54,755 bases of DNA from Nitrososphaerota archaeon (GCA_016872015.1 VHBK01000005.1:1-54755); one strand, 5' to 3'. Counted from the stretch's first letter, positions 19,556 through 29,413 are shown. Numbers and translations are program-made. The notes: generated by a model from the letters alone, not told the origin.

Positions 19556-20082
19556 CGCTTTTTTAGCCTCTTTGGCAAATAAATATACCCAAAGACAAGT
19601 GCTGCGCCAATTGCGCCAGAGGCAATAACATAGATGAAAATAAAGCCAAAGGGGCTTTGTGTGCTCATATTAAACGTGTGAGTAATTACCTTGCCATTAT
19701 CTCCATACAAGTCCACTCGAAATACATGGTTGCCAGGCCTATCAAAGGTATAATCAAAGTTCCAATATCCACCATCTACTGTTTGGGGTGGGATTCCGTC
19801 CACCTGAATATCATCATAAAAGACTCTAATTCCAACTGTGAACTGTTTGACGTCGTTTAGCTCAAGGTCTGTTACATGCATTAGGATTTTGGCCTTTTGG
19901 CCGGCACTTGGGAACTCGGGGTCTGTTGCTATTTGGACTCTATTGTTTCCAATGGTGGATTCTGCTGAATTAAACAGTGCGTGGCCGGATGCGTAATAGA
20001 TCGGAAATAGCACCAAAACTGTAATGGCTACAAATGCAATCTGGCGCATTATTTTCTGATCGATGCGATCAATATAATGCAA
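19552..20082 (-). CDS. Hypothetical membrane protein with extracytoplasmic beta-type domain
   Basis: N- and C-terminal TM helices flanking a PEFPSAGQKAKI...FDRPGNHVFRVDLYGDNGKV domain. Confidence 0.6.
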   Translation of the reverse strand: MHYIDRIDQKIMRQIAFVAITVLVLFPIYYASGHALFNSAESTIGNNRVQIATDPEFPSAGQKAKILMHVTDLELNDVKQFTVGIRVFYDDIQVDGIPPQTVDGGYWNFDYTFDRPGNHVFRVDLYGDNGKVITHTFNMSTQSPFGFIFIYVIASGAIGAALVFGYIYLPKRLKKR

Positions 20083-20138
20083 AGCGGTTTTGTTAGAAAA
20101 ATGACAAAAGCTTTAAATGCAGACTTTGAAAAAGGCCA

Positions 20139-20744
20139 ATGTTGACTACAGTTAGAAAATCAATCGATATCAAAGCTCCAGTTGACACCGTTTTTACATA
20201 CTTTGCAAGACCAGAGCATGTCTCTGATCAAATGTCTGACAAAGGAGTAGGAATGACAGTCATTCCAATGGATATCAAAGACGGCATGGGTGTTGGAACA
20301 ACATTCAGAATCGTCGGTGACTTTAGCGGGAAAAGATTGGAATGGGACTGTGAGACAACAGAATTCATCAGAGAGCGCAAGATCTCTGCAAAAATGACCT
20401 CAGGACCATTCAAAAAATGGGACATTACTACTGAATTTACACCAAAGACTGAAAGACTAACCACTGTTATCATGACGGTAAACTATGAGATGCCATTTGG
20501 TCCATTGGGCGGAATTCTAAACAAGGTCAAATTCGCAAAAACTGCTGAAAAGGGAATGGAAAGTGCCCTCTTTAAGGTAAAAGGACTATTGGAAGGAAAT
20601 GGCTCCATACCAGTATACATCACACTAGATGCATACCAAAAAATACTTGCAGAGAAAAAGAAGATGAACAATGTGCCAGTCTCGACAGTTTTGACTGCAA
20701 TTCTGGACAAATACAACGAAATCGAAGCAAAAGCTTCAAACTAA
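20139..20744 (+). CDS. SRPBCC/polyketide cyclase-like protein with helical C-terminal extension
   Basis: VRKSIDIKAPVDTVFTYFARPEHV start and START-like length. Confidence 0.7.
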   Translation: MLTTVRKSIDIKAPVDTVFTYFARPEHVSDQMSDKGVGMTVIPMDIKDGMGVGTTFRIVGDFSGKRLEWDCETTEFIRERKISAKMTSGPFKKWDITTEFTPKTERLTTVIMTVNYEMPFGPLGGILNKVKFAKTAEKGMESALFKVKGLLEGNGSIPVYITLDAYQKILAEKKKMNNVPVSTVLTAILDKYNEIEAKASN

Positions 20745-20791
20745 ATTTTTCATCTCAATTAAATAACCGTACTAATGTTTTTTGCTCAGTG

Positions 20792-20880
20792 GGGTCTGTG
20801 GCTCAGCCAGGTAGAGCGAAGGACTCTTAAAATTACTTGGAGACATCCTTATGTCGTGGGTTCGAATCCCACCAGACCCG
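20792..20880 (+). tRNA. tRNA-Lys (CTT) with 15-nt intron at 37/38
   Basis: GGGTCTG/CAGACCC acceptor, AAGGA/TCCTT anticodon stem, 22-nt loop CTCTTAAAATTACTTGGAGACA (7-nt loop + 15-nt intron), GTGGG TTCGAAT CCCAC T arm. Confidence 0.9.
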
Positions 20881-20929
20881 CTACTAAACCTGAAATTCAA
20901 AAATAGTTTTTTATTAAATCAGGATTTGC

Positions 20930-21235
20930 TTGATTTTAATGGTAAATCTTGGCATTCGAGTTTTTGACAGCTATACACTACAAGACATATTGGGTGAAGC
21001 CCCACCAGCTGATAAAAAACTGCAAGAAAGACTCGAAAATGAAACTAGCAAACTAATGCAAAGCCTTGATGCTAAATCCAAGTCAGAACTACAAGAAATC
21101 CTATCGCAACATTTGCGGGCAAAACAGGAAATAACCAAGTTCTCTGGTGCCCAAGCCATGGACCAGTCCAAAATTGAAATGTTTCACGAGTTTTTATCAA
21201 AATACATAGATGCAATAGAATCTAAAATAAAATAG
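20930..21235 (+). CDS. Hypothetical helical protein (start possibly 20939)
   Basis: Complete ORF rich in charged helical residues; no known motif. Confidence 0.5.
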   Translation: MILMVNLGIRVFDSYTLQDILGEAPPADKKLQERLENETSKLMQSLDAKSKSELQEILSQHLRAKQEITKFSGAQAMDQSKIEMFHEFLSKYIDAIESKIK

Positions 21236-21247
21236 AAAAAACCAGTT

Positions 21248-21850
21248 TTACTGGTATGGTTTTTGGTCTTGCTTTTGTTGTATCATCTGTTCATATGACA
21301 CACTAGAAATGTTGTAACCTCCACAGGTGATGGTATACTGTTCCAGTACTGCAAAGGCGTCTTTGCCGGTAAAGCTTTCTGATTTGTCAAATTCGGTGTT
21401 TACCTTGTAGTTTGTGATAAAGCATCGGCTGTATTCGTATGAGATGAGGGTTTTTTGCCCCTGCACCAGATTTACAGTCACATCAAACTCCCATTCGGAA
21501 TTTGATGAGGTGGCCCGATTTGATCTTTCATGTGTGAGCTCTGTCTGTCTGTGCAAATATGGTGTATTGCCGACTACTTTTTGCAGTGTAAATTCTGGAG
21601 TTGAACCTCTACCATTATTTCCAAATCCGCTGATCTGAGAAAACAATTGAAAATCATCAGTCTCAGTTGCGTCATTGAATTTGAATGTGGCAGTTGCATA
21701 GACGTCTTCTGCAAATGGGTACAACTTGTTCCCTGTAGGCGTATCTTGTGCATGTGTAGTATGCATTTGGGATGCACCTGTGATTATAGCAAGAATTGCT
21801 ATGGATGTTATGATCCCAATTTGAAATTTCTTTTCTTTCAATGTTCTCAC
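21248..21850 (-). CDS. Hypothetical exported protein
   Basis: N-terminal hydrophobic signal (IGIITSIAILAIITGASQ) and soluble domain. Confidence 0.6.
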   Translation of the reverse strand: MRTLKEKKFQIGIITSIAILAIITGASQMHTTHAQDTPTGNKLYPFAEDVYATATFKFNDATETDDFQLFSQISGFGNNGRGSTPEFTLQKVVGNTPYLHRQTELTHERSNRATSSNSEWEFDVTVNLVQGQKTLISYEYSRCFITNYKVNTEFDKSESFTGKDAFAVLEQYTITCGGYNISSVSYEQMIQQKQDQKPYQ

Positions 21851-21916
21851 TAATCTCCGAAAATTAGAAAATTGTTTAACAATTTAGCATATAGAATATG
21901 CGAACTATATAGAAAA

Positions 21917-22480
21917 TCAAAGTTTTCTCAGCAGTGTAAATCTGGACTTTTTAGGCTCGATTTCCTCGTGCATGTCTACATTGCTTACTATCTTTACGTT
22001 ATAGTCCATCCAGTGTTTTTTCATGTTCCGTCCGTATGTAGATGGATTGTCACCTATTTGCTCTTCATTTTCAGAAAATAATTCAATATTGAAAATGTAT
22101 TTTTTTGATACGCGAAACAGCTCGTCTACTGCCTTTTTGATGTACTGGAAGTCAAGGTAATTTAGGACATTTCTTGTAAATGCCAAGTCAACGGAATTGT
22201 CCTCAAATGGAATCGCGGTAATATTTGATACTTTGAAGCTAAACTTTGGCAGATTTTCCTTTGCTAGTGTGATAGCTAGCTCAGAAATATCGATTCCACT
22301 TACATTTGATTCGTCTGGGAATAACTTTAGGTCATTTCCAGCACTGCAGCCTACTTCTAGAATATTTTGTGCCCGCAGTGAGATTGCCAAATCGCGGATG
22401 AATTTTGCCATCTCATAGTTAAAGTTGCCAAGATGATTCTTTGCGTAATCATCCCAATATTCTAGTGCTGGCATTGGCAT
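21917..22480 (-). CDS. Class I SAM-dependent methyltransferase
   Basis: ILEVGCSAGNDLKLFP, VSGIDISELAI, VDLAFTRNVLNYL motifs. Confidence 0.85.
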   Translation of the reverse strand: MPMPALEYWDDYAKNHLGNFNYEMAKFIRDLAISLRAQNILEVGCSAGNDLKLFPDESNVSGIDISELAITLAKENLPKFSFKVSNITAIPFEDNSVDLAFTRNVLNYLDFQYIKKAVDELFRVSKKYIFNIELFSENEEQIGDNPSTYGRNMKKHWMDYNVKIVSNVDMHEEIEPKKSRFTLLRKL

Positions 22481-22626
22481 GGAACCATCTTGGTGTCAAA
22501 TGTGCAGTCGTGCGGGCCTTCTGATCTGGCATCTATTGCGATTTCTTTCATGCATTCAGAGTGCCTACCCTTTTTGCAAAACCAGCAAATCCTGTCTGTG
22601 TTTCCGCCGACTGAACACGAGTCCAT
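22462..22626 (-). CDS. 54-aa Cys-rich putative zinc-binding protein, not in supplied ORF track
   Basis: MDSCSVGGNTDRICWFCKKGRHSECMKEIAIDARSEGPHDCTFDTKMVPCQCQH; complete ATG-TAG frame, overlaps the methyltransferase start. Confidence 0.7.
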   Translation of the reverse strand: MDSCSVGGNTDRICWFCKKGRHSECMKEIAIDARSEGPHDCTFDTKMVPCQCQH

Positions 22627-22658
22627 GATTGTGATTTGGTAATAATGTGTAAAAAACC

Positions 22659-23594
22659 TTAGAGGTATTGCAGCCAGTGGATAAATCGCTCATCTTTGCC
22701 CATGGCAACATCCATGAATGATTTTTGCAGGGATTTGGTGACATTGCCCATCTTACCGTCTGCTATAGTTACATCGTCTACTTGGGCAACGGACTTGACC
22801 TCGGCTGCAGTTCCAGTCATGAATATTTCGTCTGCTGAATATAGATCGTCGCGCTCTAGTTCTCGCTCTGCAATATCCATGCCATTTGACTCTATTATTT
22901 GGATTACAGAGTCTCGCGTGATTCCTGCAAGGCATCCTGATGTTAGTGGCGGTGTGTAGATTTGGCCGTCCTTTACAACAAAAATATTTTCTGCACTGCC
23001 TTCGGCAATCTTTCCATGATAATTCAGCATGATAGCTTCGTCGTATCCGTTTTTGAGTGCCTCTACTCTTGCTAGTGCGGCATTTGCATAGTTTGATGCT
23101 GCCTTTGCTTGCATTGGCTGTGATCTGGAATCAATTCGCAACCAGCTGGAAATCTTGCATTTTGCGCCAGTCTGCTTTCCTGCTTTTGATTCGCCCATCT
23201 TCCACTCCCAACATGCAATGGAGACATCAACCTTGTTTGGCGTAGGGGTGAGGCCCATAGTGCCATATCCGTAATATGCCAGTGGTCTGATGTAGCACTC
23301 TTTTAGCGTGCTTGCCTTTACTGTCTTTACTATGGCGTCTGTTATCTGCTCTTTTGTATATTCCATTTTCATTGAATATAGTTTTGCAGATCTGAAGAAC
23401 CTATCAACATGTTCTGGCAGTCGAAATATTGCAGAGCCCTTTGGGGTGTTGTAGCAGCGAATTCCCTCAAAGACTGCTGTTGAATAATGTAATGCATGAG
23501 TCAGTACGTGGACTTTGGCATCTTTGAATGGTACTAGTTTTCCATTCATCCAGATTTTTCCTATCTCTTTCATAGAATGTCGGAAAAGTGCCAC
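22659..23594 (-). CDS. ilvE: Branched-chain amino acid aminotransferase
   Basis: IWMNGKLVPFKDAKVHVLTHALHYSTAVFEGIRCY, EGSAENIFVVKDG, TGTAAEV motifs. Confidence 0.93.
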   Translation of the reverse strand: MALFRHSMKEIGKIWMNGKLVPFKDAKVHVLTHALHYSTAVFEGIRCYNTPKGSAIFRLPEHVDRFFRSAKLYSMKMEYTKEQITDAIVKTVKASTLKECYIRPLAYYGYGTMGLTPTPNKVDVSIACWEWKMGESKAGKQTGAKCKISSWLRIDSRSQPMQAKAASNYANAALARVEALKNGYDEAIMLNYHGKIAEGSAENIFVVKDGQIYTPPLTSGCLAGITRDSVIQIIESNGMDIAERELERDDLYSADEIFMTGTAAEVKSVAQVDDVTIADGKMGNVTKSLQKSFMDVAMGKDERFIHWLQYL

Positions 23595-23641
23595 TAATTA
23601 AAAAATTATCCGAAAAACCCACGCACAACTAAATACTGGGA

Positions 23642-23857
23642 TTGCGTATTGGTACCATGGAAATAGCATCATCCATTCTAGCCATGGGCCTAGTGGCCGC
23701 AGGCCTAATTGGGCAGGGATTTGAGATGAAAAAGATTCGTGCTTCTATTAGGGTCGACGAGCAGCTAAGCTCAAAGAATGTCTTTACAGATAGGCGCAAC
23801 TTCAAGTGGTACGCACTAATTGTTGCAGGACTGCTTCTGAGCTTTGCAAGATTCTGA
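23642..23857 (+). CDS. Small membrane protein, hypothetical
   Basis: 71 aa, N- and C-terminal hydrophobic segments. Confidence 0.5.
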   Translation: MRIGTMEIASSILAMGLVAAGLIGQGFEMKKIRASIRVDEQLSSKNVFTDRRNFKWYALIVAGLLLSFARF

Positions 23858-23937
23858 TTTGTGCCTAGCTCACAAAAAATTCTAGATGATCTATATAGAT
23901 CAGGTCTAAATATTGCGATCGCTTACTATAATCAGCG

Positions 23938-24026
23938 CGTGTTTTGGGTAACGCCGGGCTAATTCTAGACTATGGCCCATGAACAAACCCAGCATGGCAC
24001 TCTTGGAATACCAAGGGCGCCATATG
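23938..24026 (+). ncRNA. Candidate structured RNA (strand uncertain)
   Basis: TGGGT/ACCCA helix enclosing GGGC/GCCC, then a 12-bp hairpin ATGGCACTCTTGG-AATA-CCAAGGGCGCCAT; TATA-like TCTAAATATT about 25 nt upstream. Confidence 0.35.
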
Positions 24027-24041
24027 CGATTTGTACTGCAT

Positions 24042-25457
24042 TCAGGTGAAGGTGATTTTTGACCTTTCTGAATGAACAGCACGAATCGCTGTTTCTATAT
24101 TATTTGCAGAATCATCTACGACTATTATGACTCGTGAGGTTTCTTCTTGTGCATCCATGTTTAGAATGTTGAGGCCCGCCTCACCAATTCTGGAGCTTGC
24201 CTTGGATACAATTTGGTGAACGCGCCACATCTGGTCTCCTATCAATGTGATGACACCCCTGTTGTACTGGATGGTGGCCAGTGGATCAAACCCTAGGAAA
24301 TAGCGCTCGTTTCGCTTGACATAATCTGCATCCAGGAATAAGATTCTTGTAAATTCAATGTCGTCCTTGGTAAATGGCGACAAAATGACAAACTCGGAAT
24401 ACCGCTTTTCCTTTTCTAGTGATTCCAGAAGGGTTTCTGCTGCCAGACTTTCTATTTTTAGGATGGCACAGTTTTTCTTGCCTGTGACTATCTTTAAGGG
24501 ATGACCGTTTTGGTTGTCGGATTTGCGCAATATTGTGGTAGTCTTGCTAGGATCCTTCATGTTGGTAATAATAATTGGCATGTCTACTCCGTTTTCCAGA
24601 ATCTCTTTGATTGCAATTGGATCTAGAATTTTCATGCCAAACATGCCTGCAATTCTTGCCTCATTGTATGATAGTAGTGTAATGTCTTCTAGCTCTTCTG
24701 TTACTATTCTTGGATCTGCCGATACTACGGCACTGTCTTTTTCAAAGTCGATTCTGGTATCGTATTTTTTGTGAAATAATATTCCTAGGTCTGCAGCAGT
24801 TCTGTCTGATCCGCCTCGCTCATATGTAGTCTCTATTCCATCTGGTGTTTTGCCGATAAATCCGCCAATTGATACCACCTCGTTGTTTTTTACTAGCTCT
24901 TCTAGCGGCCCAAGCCTTGCAGCAGACTCTGAGGCAAGAAAATTGGTTGATTCAATATTGTTATCAGTTATGATTGGCCAGGCATCATAGCTTGCAACCC
25001 CTGATTTGAGGCCGGCACCCTTCAGAATGTAGCTCATAACATATGACATGAGAACTTCTCCTGAAAACGCCAGTGCACGTGAGCGGACTTCGTTTGCAAA
25101 TGATTTTTTGTCTTTTGCTTCTGTAAACGCCTGAGCCGCCTTTGCAAGAAAAGAATCTACTGTTTTTTGGCATTCTGACTTGTACTCCTCAGATACTGAT
25201 GATAGGATTTTTTGGTATGATTGCCTGATTGGTGTAATGTCTGGCGTTGTCCCCTCTTCTGCCTTTCTGCCAATGTGTAACGCCAGGTCTGTAAGTGATT
25301 TTCTTTTTCCTTCATGTATGGTAAGTGGAGCTGAGAAAACTGCAATTACTTTCGAGTCTTGCTTTAGGTGCTTTATTCTAGATATAATATCTGATACAAA
25401 TTCGCCGTCAATTCCACTTGCGCTTCCGCCAAACTTTGCTACTACAAGTCTTTCCAA
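24042..25457 (-). CDS. lysC: Aspartate kinase with C-terminal ACT region
   Basis: VAKFGGSASGIDGE, YERGGSDRTAADLG, DPRIV motifs. Confidence 0.93.
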   Translation of the reverse strand: MERLVVAKFGGSASGIDGEFVSDIISRIKHLKQDSKVIAVFSAPLTIHEGKRKSLTDLALHIGRKAEEGTTPDITPIRQSYQKILSSVSEEYKSECQKTVDSFLAKAAQAFTEAKDKKSFANEVRSRALAFSGEVLMSYVMSYILKGAGLKSGVASYDAWPIITDNNIESTNFLASESAARLGPLEELVKNNEVVSIGGFIGKTPDGIETTYERGGSDRTAADLGILFHKKYDTRIDFEKDSAVVSADPRIVTEELEDITLLSYNEARIAGMFGMKILDPIAIKEILENGVDMPIIITNMKDPSKTTTILRKSDNQNGHPLKIVTGKKNCAILKIESLAAETLLESLEKEKRYSEFVILSPFTKDDIEFTRILFLDADYVKRNERYFLGFDPLATIQYNRGVITLIGDQMWRVHQIVSKASSRIGEAGLNILNMDAQEETSRVIIVVDDSANNIETAIRAVHSERSKITFT

Positions 25458-25496
25458 GTAAGATTGGTTGCATTCAAAACCACTTTTAAGGGTACG

Positions 25497-26531
25497 CTAT
25501 GAATATTGCAAAATAATCTCGGCTGCCTTTTTTGCACCATCTGTTTGCATTTGTGTACGTCTTGAATCTAGCTTTTGTGGAATTAAGGAATCTAGCTTGT
25601 AAATGTCATCAAAGAAATAACCTTCCTCTTTTGCATTGTCTTCCTGCTCAAAGTGGCCCTTGATTGGAATGAAAATTCCCTGCGTGCCGTATGCTTTTGA
25701 TTCATCTATTGTGGACTTGCCGGCAAGCGAGATCACCAGGTCTGATGCAAAAATTATCTCATGCAAATTATTTACAAAGCCTAGATTTCGGATGTTTTGA
25801 TTTTCAACTTTTAGTGTTGGGCCGCTGATGAGCACCAAGTCGATGTCTTTTAGCTTGGAGGCCGCCTCGATTACTTTGTGGATTAGGAATTTTCCTGCAT
25901 CTGTTCCGCCAACGCTTGCAACGATAGTTTTTTTCTCAAAACCAAATCTTTCTCGCAACTCTTCTCTGGTGTGTTGTGTGGATCTGACTATTGGGCCGAC
26001 TCGCCTGATATTGTCTTGGTCTGGGCCTGCCTCTGGAAGTATTACTGTGTTGCATTTTTGGATGATTTCTTTCATGGACTTGTTCATCTTTTTTTCTATT
26101 ATCGAGCCTATTCCCTTGGTGAATCTGGTCTCCAAAATGTCCGTGATGAGTATGTTGGGGATCTTTTTTTGTTGTGCTATTGTTAATGATGCGAAGTCTT
26201 CATCACTTACTATTATTTGGGGATTTTCTGTATTGATGAATCTCTCTGATATTTTCTTGCAATCCTTGTAGTATTGATAGTATTTCCAAAGCCAGCCTAG
26301 CGAGCCCTGCAGTGCGCCATTTTGTACATCAAAGTTTGGTGGTGTGTATTCGACATTTACTGCAAACCCGTACTCTGAGATCAGCTTGGCAGCACCTGTC
26401 CCTGTGAGAAATTTTAGCGGTTTTTGCAAAAACTGCGCTATTGCGATATCGCGCGTTGCATGTCCTAGGCCTATTGGACTGCAGAAAAACCCAATGTTTT
26501 GGTTCAATGATTTTTGTGTTGAATCTCTCAA
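25497..26531 (-). CDS. MurG/GT28-like glycosyltransferase
   Basis: FFCSPIGLGHATRDIAIAQFL, VASVGGTDAGKFL, ASDLVISLAGKSTIDESKAYGTQGIFIP motifs. Confidence 0.75.
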   Translation of the reverse strand: MRDSTQKSLNQNIGFFCSPIGLGHATRDIAIAQFLQKPLKFLTGTGAAKLISEYGFAVNVEYTPPNFDVQNGALQGSLGWLWKYYQYYKDCKKISERFINTENPQIIVSDEDFASLTIAQQKKIPNILITDILETRFTKGIGSIIEKKMNKSMKEIIQKCNTVILPEAGPDQDNIRRVGPIVRSTQHTREELRERFGFEKKTIVASVGGTDAGKFLIHKVIEAASKLKDIDLVLISGPTLKVENQNIRNLGFVNNLHEIIFASDLVISLAGKSTIDESKAYGTQGIFIPIKGHFEQEDNAKEEGYFFDDIYKLDSLIPQKLDSRRTQMQTDGAKKAAEIILQYS

Positions 26532-26563
26532 AGTTTAAATGGTTTCTGAAAAGGAATTTTGCT

Positions 26564-26637
26564 GGGCTCATAGTCCAGTTGGTTATGACGTCGCCCTTAC
26601 ACGGCGAAGACCCTGGGTTCGAATCCCAGTGGGCCCA
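26564..26637 (+). tRNA. tRNA-Val (TAC)
   Basis: GGGCTCA/TGGGCCC acceptor; TCGCC CTTACAC GGCGA anticodon arm; CTGGG TTCGAAT CCCAG T arm. Confidence 0.93.
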
Positions 26638-26781
26638 TTTTCATATTAAACAGACAGCATCTTACTAGGCCGCAATGCCATAGTTATTCATGGAAATCCA
26701 GACAAAGATTCCAAAATTCAAGTGGGGTACAATATCGGAGCTAAATTCAGGCCATACAAAATCTGAATGGGGCTCTGGCAA

Positions 26782-27273
26782 CTAGTTTTTTGCCTTGTTG
26801 CGCTTTTTTTCCTTGATTCTTTGATTCATTCGCCTAACTCCTTGTGCAAATCTCTGTTTTTCTTCCTTGGTTTTGAGGACTAGCTTTGGAACTGGGGTTG
26901 GCTTGCCGTTTTCATCTAGTGCTACTGATGTTACCAGTGCGGTTCCAGTCAGGGTCTTGGTTCCTTTGATGAGATCTTCTGCTTCAACTCGGACCTCGAT
27001 TTCCATCGAGGACTTTCTGACTGCGTTGAGTCTGGCATTTAGGATCAAGGCGTTTCCAACATAGACTGGCTTGAGAAAGTCCACTCTGTCAATGCTTGCG
27101 GTTACTGCATTTTTCCTAGAATGTCTGTGAGCTACAATTCCGGCTACTACGTCTATTTGTTTTAGGATCTCGCCACCAAAGACGTTTCCCGCAGGGTTTG
27201 CGTCATGCGGAAACATTCTTGATATTACCTCTACTTTGGATTCGTTTGCGCTTTTTGCACTCAAGGATTTCAA
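26782..27273 (-). CDS. Acyl-CoA thioesterase (hotdog fold)
   Basis: MFPHDANPAGNVFGGEILKQIDVVAGIVAHRHSRKNAVTASIDRVDFLKPV. Confidence 0.88.
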   Translation of the reverse strand: MKSLSAKSANESKVEVISRMFPHDANPAGNVFGGEILKQIDVVAGIVAHRHSRKNAVTASIDRVDFLKPVYVGNALILNARLNAVRKSSMEIEVRVEAEDLIKGTKTLTGTALVTSVALDENGKPTPVPKLVLKTKEEKQRFAQGVRRMNQRIKEKKRNKAKN

Positions 27274-27393
27274 TTATGGCATGATGGCAGTATTTCTTGT
27301 TTTTGTCGTCTTGATGCTTTTAGAGTAATTTTCCTAGGAAAGCATACGTTGGTTGCACAAGATTTTTTATCACTATACGAAATAATTTGTTAG

Positions 27394-27645
27394 TTGAGTG
27401 AACTATCATCCACTGACAAGCTGACCATAATCCAGTATGCCATAGAAAAATATGAAAACGAGGCCGTATTGCTTGAGAAGCTAAAGACCATTCTGTCAGA
27501 AAAAGATGCACAAAGAAGCATTGACACTCTGATTGGCACGCAGCGGGTGCGCAGAATCGGGCCAGAAATCCTACAGAACAATATATCCCACACAGAATTG
27601 CCAGATCTGCCGGAGAATCTAAAGCCAATAATTGATAGCTTATAA
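27394..27645 (+). CDS. Hypothetical protein, 83 aa
   Basis: Complete helical ORF with TTG start. Confidence 0.5.
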   Translation: MSELSSTDKLTIIQYAIEKYENEAVLLEKLKTILSEKDAQRSIDTLIGTQRVRRIGPEILQNNISHTELPDLPENLKPIIDSL

Positions 27646-27690
27646 CTTGATCTCACACAGACAGGCAATTTTTTAAACATGTTATAGTAG

Positions 27691-28458
27691 GTGGTTTTGT
27701 ATAGCATGGAAGAAATTCTAACACAAATCGGAGAATTGTCACCAGTCTTGGTTTTGGGTCTGGGATTGTCAATTGGATTGCAGCATGCGTTTGAGCCTGA
27801 TCATGTTGCTGCAGTTGGTACACAGGTATCAAAAGGAAAATTCATGCAGAAATCTACTGGTCAAGTAATTAGATCAGGTACACTCCGATCCTCTCTTCTT
27901 GGCGCATTTTGGGGTGCAGGCCACACAACAACGCTTGTTCTGATGGGATTGTTGGTATATACACTTGCAATCAAAATAGAACAAAACGTCTTTTCAGGTT
28001 TGGAGCTTGTAGTTGGAATGATGCTGATATTTCTGGCAATCACTACTATGTCAAACAAGAAAATTATTCAGCTAAACCATAGACACCCTCATCAACATCA
28101 AGACGGATCAACACACTATGATGCACACAATCATGATGATGTTGATCACAAGCACACCCACAAATCATATTTGATTGGTTGCATTCATGGCCTTGCGGGG
28201 AGCGGCAGTCTGGTTGTTCTGACTGCGGCAACTCTGAACAATGTTGGAATGGTTCTGGGGTTCATTTTGATTTTTGGAATAGGAAGCGTCATCGGAATGG
28301 CTTTGGTCTCTGGAATAATGGGTGTTCCATTTGCGTTGTCTAACAAGGCAACAAAAATCAACAAAATTGCTCGTTATGTCGCAGGTGCATTCTCTCTAAT
28401 AATTGGTGCAAACATCGTGTACCAGATCACAATAGTTGATAACTTGTTTGCACTCTAA
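27691..28458 (+). CDS. NicO/UreH-like Ni/Co transport membrane protein
   Basis: GLQHAFEPDHVAAVGT motif, polytopic, His-rich loop HRHPHQHQDGSTHYDAHNHDDVDHKHTH. Confidence 0.82.
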   Translation: MVLYSMEEILTQIGELSPVLVLGLGLSIGLQHAFEPDHVAAVGTQVSKGKFMQKSTGQVIRSGTLRSSLLGAFWGAGHTTTLVLMGLLVYTLAIKIEQNVFSGLELVVGMMLIFLAITTMSNKKIIQLNHRHPHQHQDGSTHYDAHNHDDVDHKHTHKSYLIGCIHGLAGSGSLVVLTAATLNNVGMVLGFILIFGIGSVIGMALVSGIMGVPFALSNKATKINKIARYVAGAFSLIIGANIVYQITIVDNLFAL

Positions 28459-29336
28459 AATCCTCTAAGACCAACAGGCCTGATTACTTCGGGATGCTGC
28501 CTCATCCAGGATATTTTATCTAGCATCATTTGCTTGTCTTGCGGGAATGTTCCCTTGATAGTGTAGGCATTGGAGCCGTGGTTTGCGCGAAATATTATTT
28601 GGTCTGTAACATCAATTTGTGATACTAGGTCTTCCAACTCGTCTCGTGCTTCTGAATCGGAAACGGGAATGAACGGCTCGCCAAACTTGTCCAAAAACTC
28701 TTGCTTGATTCCGTTTTCCAAGTATAGTGTCAGAGCCCCTACATAATGGGGTGCAGATGCATTGATGACCTGGGCTGTTCCGCGAATGTGTTCTTTGGAA
28801 TAAGTCTTGCCTCCAAGGCCCAAAATTATCATGCATGAGAGTATGTATCCGGCATCCTTTGCCTTTTTGCATGCACGAATTATTGTAGTAGATGTTGCAC
28901 CCTTGGTTACTTTTTTTAGTATTAGATCAGAACCACTTTCTATTCCGAGATAAAACATGTCAAGGCCTGATTCACGTAATAGCTTGAGTTCTTCTGGTGT
29001 TTTTTTGAGAATGTTCATCGGCATTGCATAGCACGAAATTCTCTCTATTTTCTGGAATTTTTCTCGAATGTACTTTACTATTTTTTGCATGTATTCCACT
29101 GAGAGATTTAGCGCATCGCCGTCTGCCAAAAAGACACGTCTTGTATCTGGTAGAATTTTTACCATCATGTCGATTTCTGCCTTTACCTGTTCCCATGGGC
29201 GCTCTGAATATTCCTTTGAGCGGTACATGTCGCAAAACGAGCACTCGTTAAATGAACAACCTAGTGTAACTTGGAAGATAAGCGAGTCTGCCTCCGATGG
29301 CGGCCTGTACAGCGGATAGTCATAGTTTAACATCAT
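28455..29336 (-). CDS. Radical SAM protein
   Basis: TLGCSFNECSFCDMY cluster motif and radical SAM barrel motifs. Confidence 0.85.
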   Translation of the reverse strand: MMLNYDYPLYRPPSEADSLIFQVTLGCSFNECSFCDMYRSKEYSERPWEQVKAEIDMMVKILPDTRRVFLADGDALNLSVEYMQKIVKYIREKFQKIERISCYAMPMNILKKTPEELKLLRESGLDMFYLGIESGSDLILKKVTKGATSTTIIRACKKAKDAGYILSCMIILGLGGKTYSKEHIRGTAQVINASAPHYVGALTLYLENGIKQEFLDKFGEPFIPVSDSEARDELEDLVSQIDVTDQIIFRANHGSNAYTIKGTFPQDKQMMLDKISWMRQHPEVIRPVGLRGF

Positions 29337-29413
29337 GATATGATTAGAGCAAATTTGGTAATATTATTTTTGTATATGTTTTTCTAGCTTCTTTAAACCT
29401 CTGAGGGCATTGG

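Noticed and set aside
23972-24049. 25-aa frame MAHEQTQHGTLGIPRAPYAICTAFR
   Set aside because: It coincides with strong RNA hairpins and runs into lysC; structure is a better explanation than coding.
26690-26785. 31-aa frame MEIQTKIPKFKWGTISELNSGHTKSEWGSGN
   Set aside because: Complete frame, but promoter spacing is poor and no motif; insufficient support without conservation data.
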